From Pseudorhodoplanes sp. (GTDB taxonomy: Bacteria; Pseudomonadota; Alphaproteobacteria; Rhizobiales; Xanthobacteraceae): 12,455 nucleotides of DNA. The stretch lies in assembly GCA_008933495.1 (NCBI GenBank), contig WBUW01000041.1, positions 1 to 12,455 of the forward strand. The letters run 5' to 3'. The first letter of the stretch is position 1; every line of letters begins with the position of its first letter. The notes below the pieces were generated by a model. It was given only the letters and a program-made list of their open reading frames with translations. It was not told where the DNA came from and ran no database searches. Below, piece after piece: positions 7,144 through 12,455 of the stretch. The position numbers and the translations under genes are program-made.

Positions 7144-10100
7144 ATGATGCTTTCGCGGCTGAAATTCTCGTTCATCCTGTTTGGCTTGTCGGTGATGCTC
7201 AAGGTCGCCGCATGGAGGTACCCGGCCTTTGCCGCACGGCTCAAGGAGCGCAACCTGGTGGCGCAGATCAAGGCGCGCGGCGAAGGCATCGGACGCTGGA
7301 TCGCGCTCCGCGACGGCAAAATCAGCTCTGCAAGCGGCATGCACGCCAGCCCGGACGTCACGTTGGCATTCAAGACCGCGGCACTCGGCGCCCACCTTCT
7401 GACGCCGCCGATCAATTGGCTCGACCAGATCAACGCGCAAAAAGATTTCACGATCACGATCGAAGGTCCGGAGGACCTCACCAACTGGTTTGCCCAAACC
7501 CTGATGGCAATGCAGACCGCAGGCTGGAAATTCGGCGTGCCTCTGCCCGACGGCACCATGCGCTATTGCAACATGGCCAACGGCGGACCGCTCTTTGTTT
7601 ACGTCAAGGACGGCAAGATCATTCGCACCACGCCGATCGATTTCGATGACGACGATACACGGCCCTGGACCATTCGTGCGCGCGGCATGGAGTTCACGCC
7701 GCCGCGAAAGACGACGCTAGCGCCGCACGGTCAGAACAGCAAGTCGATGATCTATTCGCCCGATCGTTTGCTCTATCCGATGAAGCGGATCGATTTCGAC
7801 CCGAAGGGCAAACGCAATCCGCAGAACCGCGGCAAGTCCGGTTATGTTCGGATCAGTTGGGAAGAAGCGCTCGACATCGTCGCCAGCGAAATCCAGCGCG
7901 TGAAGCATGACTATGGTCCGGGCGCGATGGCGGTCTCGCACGGCTCGCATCATACCTGGGGTCACATCGGTTATTACCTCAGTGCGCTGTATCGGTTCGC
8001 CAACGCTGTCGGCCATACGCCGGTGCACCACAATCCCGACAGTTGGGAAGGCTGGTACTGGGGCGCCTCGCATCACTGGGGCTACACCATGCGCGTCGGC
8101 CAGAGCGAGACCTACGGCACGGTCGAGGATCTTCTCCAAAACTGCGAAATGGTTGTGTTCTGGTCGGCCGATCCGGAAACCAACAGCGGGTCCTATGGCG
8201 CCCAGGAAGGCACGGTGCGCCGGCAGTGGCTGAAGAAGCTCGGCATCAAGGTCGTGCACATCGACCCTCATTACAACGCGTCCGCCCAGTTCCTGCCGGG
8301 CAAATGGATTTGCCCGCGGCCGACCACCTCGCCGGCGCTGGCCCTGGCCATCGCTTATGTCTGGATCAGGGAAGGCCTCTACGACAAGGAATACGTGGCC
8401 ACGCACACGGTCGGCTTCGATGCTTGGAAAGCCTACGTCATGGGCGAGACCGACGGCGTGCCCAAGACGCCGGAATGGCAGGAGAAGGAGACCGGCGTTC
8501 CGGCCAAGGACGTGCGGGCACTCGCGCGCGAATGGGGCACCAAGCGCACCTATCTTGGTTGTGGCGGCTGGGGCAACGGCCATGGCGGCGCGTGCCGCAA
8601 CCAGACCGGCATTCAGTGGGCGCGCACCATGGTGTGCCTGATCGCCATGCAGGGGCTGGGCAAGCCCGGCGTCAATATGGGCAATCTGCAATGGGGCGCC
8701 CCGGTCGATCTCAACTTCTTCTTCCCGGGCTATGCCGACGGCGGCATGTCGGGCGACATCGAGAAGACCGCAATGGCGGTCGAGCTGTTCCAGCGCATGC
8801 CGCAACTGCCGACCATGAATACGCCGCAACAGAGGATACCGCGCATCTATATGCCGGAAGCCATTCTCGAGGGCAAAGCCGACGGCGGCTATGCCTGGAA
8901 CGGCAAATCGATCGAAGCGCAGTTCGGCAAGTTCAGCTATCCGGCGGCCGGACATGCCCCGGTACGCATGCTGTTCAAGTATGGCGGATCGCTGATCTCG
9001 ACTATGAACAACACGCACCGTCACGTGAAGATGTTCCAGTCGCCGAATCTGGAATTCATCGTCGGCCAGGCAATCTGGCTCGAAGGCGACACCAAGTTCG
9101 CGGACGTCATTCTGCCTGCCTGCACCAATTTCGAGCGGGTCGATATCAGCGAGTGGGCCGGGCTCGGCGGCTACGGCCATCATGGCCAGCAGCAACTCAA
9201 CCATCGCGTCATCATCTTCCAGGCGCCGGCCATCGAACCGCTCGGGGAGTCGAAGTCGGATTTCTGGATCCTCAATGAAATCTGCAAACGGCTCGGGCTC
9301 GCCAATTACTTCTCCGAAGGCATCAATGAAATCGACTGGGTGAAGCGCCTGTTCGATGCTTCCGACCTGCCTGGGAAGATTTCGTGGAAGAAATTCATCA
9401 AACGCGGCTACTACGTCGTGCCGACCGAGAAGGAGAATCTGCGCGCGCCGGTGTCATTCCGCTGGTTCTGGGAAGGCCGCAAGAAGGACGTTCCGGAACC
9501 GCACCCATTGCCGTCCGATTATTCGGTGGAGTTTCTCAAGGGCCTGCAGACCCAGTCGGGCAAGCTTGAGTTTGAATGCAACAGTCTCAAGCGCGCGAAC
9601 GATCCGGAGCGGCCGCCGGTCGTCGAATACGTACCGTCGTGGGAAGGCCCGCAATCCGGCGAACTGTTTCGCAAATATCCGATCCAACTGCTCACGCCGC
9701 ACAGCAAGTACAGCTTCCACACCCAGGGTGACGGCAAGGACAGTTTCCTGCTCAACATCCCGGACCACCGGGTGAAGGTGAAGGACTGGTATTACTGGGT
9801 CGTCCGCATGAACGCGCAGGATGCGGCCGAGCGCGGAATCAAGCAACACGACCTGGTCAAGGTCCACAACGACCGCGGCGCGGTGATTTGCGCGGCGGTG
9901 CTGACACAGCGGCTGCCGCGCGGCGTTGCCTCCAGCTACGAGGCTTCCGCGCTGTACGAGCCAATGGGCGAGCCGGGGCGCTCGGTTGATCGCGGCGGCG
10001 CCGTGAACCTGCTGATGCCCCACCGCTCGCAGACCAAGTCCACGCATTCGCTGGCCGGCGCGCAGGGCCTGGTTCAGATCGAGCCGTGGGACGGCAAGAC

Positions 10101-10188
10101 GGAGCACATCTCGGAAGCTTTCGTCCAAAAGGAAAAGACCCCGCAGACCACGCGCAAGTCCGCCGCCGCGCCGGCCTTGGCGAAGTGA
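7144..10188 (+). CDS. Pyrogallol-phloroglucinol transhydroxylase/resorcinol hydroxylase-type Mo enzyme, large subunit, with N-terminal extension
   Basis: The 1014-residue catalytic subunit of a bisMGD enzyme that adds or moves a hydroxyl group on a phenolic ring. From about residue 146 ([15 protein letters not shown]) to 975 it follows Pelobacter acidigallici transhydroxylase (875 residues) closely as I recall it. There is no N-terminal [4Fe-4S] cysteine set, as in that enzyme. The Mo ligand is Ser300 in [10 protein letters not shown] (equivalent to Ser175). The catalytic His144, Asp174 and Tyr404 correspond to His269 (GSHHTWG), Asp299 and Tyr530 (FPGYADGG), so the transhydroxylase active site is intact. 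Residues 1-140 are extra: a hydrophobic helix (8-24) and then an SCP2-like pattern ([23 protein letters not shown]). A low-complexity Ala/Lys-rich tail ends the protein. There is no Tat signal, so it is cytoplasmic or membrane-attached. It is first in an operon with two cupins and its small subunit. Resorcinol, a resorcylate, pyrogallol or a related phenol are possible substrates. Confidence 0.93.
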   Translation: MMLSRLKFSFILFGLSVMLKVAAWRYPAFAARLKERNLVAQIKARGEGIGRWIALRDGKISSASGMHASPDVTLAFKTAALGAHLLTPPINWLDQINAQKDFTITIEGPEDLTNWFAQTLMAMQTAGWKFGVPLPDGTMRYCNMANGGPLFVYVKDGKIIRTTPIDFDDDDTRPWTIRARGMEFTPPRKTTLAPHGQNSKSMIYSPDRLLYPMKRIDFDPKGKRNPQNRGKSGYVRISWEEALDIVASEIQRVKHDYGPGAMAVSHGSHHTWGHIGYYLSALYRFANAVGHTPVHHNPDSWEGWYWGASHHWGYTMRVGQSETYGTVEDLLQNCEMVVFWSADPETNSGSYGAQEGTVRRQWLKKLGIKVVHIDPHYNASAQFLPGKWICPRPTTSPALALAIAYVWIREGLYDKEYVATHTVGFDAWKAYVMGETDGVPKTPEWQEKETGVPAKDVRALAREWGTKRTYLGCGGWGNGHGGACRNQTGIQWARTMVCLIAMQGLGKPGVNMGNLQWGAPVDLNFFFPGYADGGMSGDIEKTAMAVELFQRMPQLPTMNTPQQRIPRIYMPEAILEGKADGGYAWNGKSIEAQFGKFSYPAAGHAPVRMLFKYGGSLISTMNNTHRHVKMFQSPNLEFIVGQAIWLEGDTKFADVILPACTNFERVDISEWAGLGGYGHHGQQQLNHRVIIFQAPAIEPLGESKSDFWILNEICKRLGLANYFSEGINEIDWVKRLFDASDLPGKISWKKFIKRGYYVVPTEKENLRAPVSFRWFWEGRKKDVPEPHPLPSDYSVEFLKGLQTQSGKLEFECNSLKRANDPERPPVVEYVPSWEGPQSGELFRKYPIQLLTPHSKYSFHTQGDGKDSFLLNIPDHRVKVKDWYYWVVRMNAQDAAERGIKQHDLVKVHNDRGAVICAAVLTQRLPRGVASSYEASALYEPMGEPGRSVDRGGAVNLLMPHRSQTKSTHSLAGAQGLVQIEPWDGKTEHISEAFVQKEKTPQTTRKSAAAPALAK

Positions 10189-10261
10189 GGCCGGGGATGA
10201 ACCGGACTGCGCGACGGCCGGAATTTTCCGCGCCACAGCCGTAACCGAAGGAGACTTCCTG

Positions 10262-10675
10262 ATGGCCTATATCTTCAAGGAAACCGAGTTGCCGTCGCTG
10301 ATCGACGCCAAGGCGGCGCGCGAGCGCATTTTCTTCGTCAACAAGGAGCTCGCCAATATCGACGACATGCTGGCGGGAGTCATGCATTATAAGAAAGATG
10401 CCGCGTCGCCTTTGCATCTGCACATGGATTGCGAGCATTTTTATTTCATCATCAACGGCAAGGCGACGGTCGAATCCGACGACGGCGTTCGGCCGGTGGG
10501 ACCCGGCGACATGATTTTCATCCCGGCCGAAGCCAAGCACCGCCTGCGCGCCACCGAGCCGCTGTTCTATTTCGAATTCCAGGCTCCAAACCGGTTCAAG
10601 ACCGTCATTCTTGAGGGCACCGACGACGACCTGCGCTGGAATCGCAAGGACGGCAAGGTGTGGATTCAGTCCTGA
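10262..10675 (+). CDS. Small single-domain cupin with a complete metal site
   Basis: A 137-residue cupin. Motif 1 gives H52, H54 and E58 (PLHLHMDCEHFYFIING) and motif 2 gives H93 (GPGDMIFIPAEAKH), the usual 3-His/1-Glu metal site, so it should bind Fe, Mn, Ni or Zn. The start has a strong GAAGGAG upstream. It follows the transhydroxylase large subunit by 73 bp and precedes a second cupin by 28 bp, ahead of the small subunit. Possible roles are a third subunit of the hydroxylase, a metal-dependent enzyme acting on the ring product (decarboxylase, isomerase or dioxygenase) or a binding protein; the sequence does not decide. I do not recognise a named family. Confidence 0.85.
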   Translation: MAYIFKETELPSLIDAKAARERIFFVNKELANIDDMLAGVMHYKKDAASPLHLHMDCEHFYFIINGKATVESDDGVRPVGPGDMIFIPAEAKHRLRATEPLFYFEFQAPNRFKTVILEGTDDDLRWNRKDGKVWIQS

Positions 10676-10703
10676 TCATCCGAGGCTTTGAGGACACACG
10701 AAC

Positions 10704-11048
10704 ATGTCGCTGACATTCATCGATACCAACAAGCTCCCGAAAAAGGCCACGTCCGGGCACGGCGAGGTTGTCGAGGTGCTGAACGACGCGCTGTGCGGAG
10801 CCCAGAATGTCTTGGGTTCGCTGCGCTGGCTCAAGGGTGCAGAGAGTTTCACCGCGGAGGCCGCCAACAAGCACCAGCTCATTTACGTGATGGACGGCAA
10901 GGGCCGCATCCGGCTCGACGGCAAGGACTACGATATCGAAAAGGGCGGCGGCATCTATCTTGGGCCTGCCGAAACCGCCACCATCCGGGCCGGGGCGGAC
11001 GTATCACTGAAACTTTTTCATCTTGTGGTGCCGCGGTTACCGAAATGA
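10704..11048 (+). CDS. Small cupin-fold protein lacking the metal ligands
   Basis: A 114-residue single-domain cupin (beta-barrel pattern from about 36 to 108; LIYVMDGKGRIRLDGKDYDI). The HxH-E set of motif 1 is replaced (ESFTAEAANKHQLIYVMDG, with only H57 nearby), and the motif 2 histidine is a Thr (YLGPAETATI). It probably does not hold a cupin metal and may be a binding or structural partner. GAGGAC lies about nine bases before the ATG. It sits between the metal-binding cupin and the small subunit gene. A complex of both cupins with each other or with the Mo enzyme is a reasonable guess, nothing more. Confidence 0.8.
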   Translation: MSLTFIDTNKLPKKATSGHGEVVEVLNDALCGAQNVLGSLRWLKGAESFTAEAANKHQLIYVMDGKGRIRLDGKDYDIEKGGGIYLGPAETATIRAGADVSLKLFHLVVPRLPK

Positions 11049-11089
11049 TGGCGACGGCCTGAGACCTTGCGGCGTTGGGCCGATGCATT

Positions 11090-11115
11090 CTTGCCGGTTG
11101 CGCTTGCCGGTTGCG
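11090..11115. repeat. Perfect tandem duplication of a 13-bp unit before the small subunit gene
   Basis: CTTGCCGGTTGCG occurs twice in direct succession (11090-11102 and 11103-11115), immediately before the GGTGAG ribosome site and the ATG at 11125. A slippage-prone repeat here would change leader length without touching the reading frame. Confidence 0.6.
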
Positions 11116-11124
11116 GGTGAGACG

Positions 11125-11967
11125 ATGAAGAAATGGAACTTGATCATCGACGTCGCCGAGTGCACGAACTGCAATCTGTGCACGCTTGCGGCGATGGACG
11201 AATATGTCGGCAACGATTTTCCGGGCTATTCGGTAGCGATGCCGAAGCATGGTCACCGGTGGATCGACATCCGCCAGAAGGAACGCGGACAGGTGCCGAT
11301 GATCGACGTCGCCTATGCCCCGACGATGTGTAACCATTGTGACGATGCGCCCTGTATCAAAGCCGACAAATCCGGCGCGATTCGCAAGCGCGACGACGGC
11401 ATTGTCCTGATCGATCCCGAAAAGGCGAAAGGACAGAAGCAACTCGTCGATGCCTGTCCGTACGGCCACATCTGGTGGAACGAAGAGCGGCAACTGCCGC
11501 AAGCCTGGACCTTCGACGCCCATCTGATTGACCAGGGCTGGCAGCAGACCCGTGGGCAGCAGGTGTGTCCGACCGGCGCCATGCGCGCGATCAGGATCGA
11601 AGATGCCGCGATGGAGCGTCTGGCGCGTGAAGAGGAACTCGAGGTTATGAAGCCCGAATGGGGCGCCAGGCCGCGCATCTATTACAAGAACCTTTGGCGC
11701 TACTCCAAGTGTTTCATCGGCGGCACCGTCTCGGCCAGGGTCGGTGACGGCGTGGACTGTGTCGAAGGAGCAAGGGTGCAACTGAAAAAAAATGACAAGG
11801 TCATTTCTGAAACGACAACCGATAATTACGGCGACTTCAGGTTTGACCGGTTGGACGAAGATACCGGACCTTATTTGGTGGAGATCGTGGCAAGAGACGG
11901 GACCAGGAAGGTCATCGAGACTGTGCTCGGCGTCAGCATCAATCTCGGCGAAATACGTCTGTCGTGA
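11125..11967 (+). CDS. Transhydroxylase/resorcinol hydroxylase-type iron-sulfur small subunit, reduced to two predicted clusters
   Basis: A 280-residue electron-transfer subunit that pairs with the 7144-10188 product. It matches Pelobacter acidigallici transhydroxylase small subunit (274 residues) along its length: a ferredoxin-like part (1-160), a linker (EVMKPEWGARPRIYYKNLWRY) and a C-terminal beta-sandwich of the transthyretin/CnaB type (about 198-280). The Pelobacter protein has 12 cluster cysteines for three [4Fe-4S]. Here eight remain: C13, C16, C19; C69, C72, C77; C111 (DACPYG); C148 (CPTGA). The missing four are A23, W128, D131 and G144. By the known pairing of such motifs these four belong to a single cluster, so the other two look complete. 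ATG at 11125 is chosen over the longer upstream frame because GGTGAG precedes it and the family start (MKKWNLIIDVAECTNC) begins there. It is separated from its partner gene by two cupins. Confidence 0.92.
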   Translation: MKKWNLIIDVAECTNCNLCTLAAMDEYVGNDFPGYSVAMPKHGHRWIDIRQKERGQVPMIDVAYAPTMCNHCDDAPCIKADKSGAIRKRDDGIVLIDPEKAKGQKQLVDACPYGHIWWNEERQLPQAWTFDAHLIDQGWQQTRGQQVCPTGAMRAIRIEDAAMERLAREEELEVMKPEWGARPRIYYKNLWRYSKCFIGGTVSARVGDGVDCVEGARVQLKKNDKVISETTTDNYGDFRFDRLDEDTGPYLVEIVARDGTRKVIETVLGVSINLGEIRLS

Positions 11968-12051
11968 ATGGACCTGTTACAGGGTGAGGAATCCGAGTTC
12001 ATCGCCGCTCCCGAAAGTTGACCGCCACCTTTTGTCCCGCGCGAGTGCATT

Positions 12052-12455
12052 ATGAAACCATCAAAGCAGTCCAAGGCCGGCGCGAACGACGACATCGGCG
12101 AGGCTGTCCGGCTTTTGTTGTACCGGACGCAGGTTGTGATCCGGGAGGCGGAGCAGCGTGCGTTTGATCTGTTTTTGCAGAATCTGGTGAAGGGGACGAG
12201 CCATCTGTCGCTAGGTCAGGAGGCGGTGGCGGCGGGCTTTGCGGTTGCGATGCAGCCGGGCGATCTGTCGTTCTGCACCTATCGCGGGCATGCCCATACG
12301 CTGGCGCGCGGGGCGCCGGTCGAGCAGGTGCTTGGCGAGCTGATGGGGCGCGACAACGGCCTGATGCGCGGCAAGGGCGGCTCGATGCATCTGACTTCCG
12401 TCCCGCACGGGGTGATGGGCTCCTATGCCATTATCGGGGCGCATCTGCCGATCGC
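12052..12455 (+). CDS. Thiamine-diphosphate-dependent dehydrogenase E1 alpha subunit (pyruvate/acetoin dehydrogenase type), start only
   Basis: The first 134 residues of an E1-alpha-like protein; the gene runs off the right edge. Visible family marks are a helical start (LLLYRTQVVIREAEQRAFD), the GQEAVAAGFAVAM segment, FCTYRGHAHTLARG and GLMRGKGGSMHL leading into the cofactor region. The thiamine-diphosphate GDG motif would lie beyond the window. ATG at 12052 is the first in-frame start; its ribosome site is weak. It lies 84 bp after the small subunit gene on the same strand. In the Azoarcus/Thauera oxidative resorcinol pathway a 2-oxoacid-dehydrogenase-like complex cleaves hydroxybenzoquinone, and this gene may begin such a complex. 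An ordinary acetoin or pyruvate dehydrogenase is the alternative. Codon choice seems slightly richer in GTG and TTG than in its neighbours. Confidence 0.9.
   Translation, partial: MKPSKQSKAGANDDIGEAVRLLLYRTQVVIREAEQRAFDLFLQNLVKGTSHLSLGQEAVAAGFAVAMQPGDLSFCTYRGHAHTLARGAPVEQVLGELMGRDNGLMRGKGGSMHLTSVPHGVMGSYAIIGAHLPI

Noticed and set aside
7717..9204. Long open frames on both strands inside the transhydroxylase large subunit gene (also 8043-9278)
   Set aside because: They overlap a gene whose full-length protein aligns with a known enzyme; the shadows are typical of high GC.
11023..11124. Upstream extension of the small subunit reading frame
   Set aside because: It overlaps the second cupin and adds residues with no match to the family; the ATG at 11125 has a ribosome site and the conserved start.
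10879..11781. 300-codon minus-strand open frame opposite the small subunit gene
   Set aside because: Antisense to conserved cluster motifs and lacking any motif itself.

Overview
The window looks like a piece of chromosome from a GC-rich alphaproteobacterium, most likely a Hyphomicrobiales/Rhizobiales member close to Bradyrhizobium or Rhodopseudomonas. This rests on GC-rich third codon positions, the mix of families and the style of the proteins; no 16S or other marker is present. It holds nine protein genes, two of them cut by the window edges. I see no RNA genes, insertion sequences, phage genes or CRISPR arrays.

Left half, all on the minus strand: the N-terminal half of a cation diffusion facilitator (1-440); a cytoplasmic Mo/W-bisPGD enzyme of the DMSO reductase superfamily that resembles acetylene hydratase (600-2777); a COG0523/CobW-type metallochaperone GTPase (2884-3987); and an M24 (creatinase/aminopeptidase-fold) protein with one altered metal ligand (4109-5362). 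A 692-bp noncoding region then separates this block from a plus-strand LysR regulator (6055-7017).

Right half, all on the plus strand: the large subunit of a pyrogallol-phloroglucinol transhydroxylase/resorcinol hydroxylase-type molybdenum enzyme carrying an extra ~140-residue N-terminal domain (7144-10188); two small cupins (10262-10675 and 10704-11048); the iron-sulfur small subunit of the same enzyme (11125-11967); and the start of a thiamine-diphosphate E1-alpha subunit of the pyruvate/acetoin dehydrogenase type (12052 to the end).

The best overall reading is a catabolic locus for a hydroxylated aromatic compound, using Mo-dependent ring hydroxylation or transhydroxylation. The closest known parallel is the anaerobic oxidative hydroxyhydroquinone pathway of Azoarcus/Thauera, where a transhydroxylase-type hydroxylase works with a 2-oxoacid-dehydrogenase-like complex that splits the oxidised ring. 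The substrate is not readable from the sequence.

The strongest new observations are: (1) a shared promoter/operator motif, with fixed internal spacing, in front of the acetylene-hydratase-like gene, the M24 gene and the transhydroxylase gene, which ties both strands into one regulon; (2) a small subunit that has lost exactly the four cysteines predicted to hold one of three [4Fe-4S] clusters and kept the eight for the other two; (3) an SCP2-like extension fused to the catalytic subunit; and (4) two cupins placed between the genes for the two subunits.
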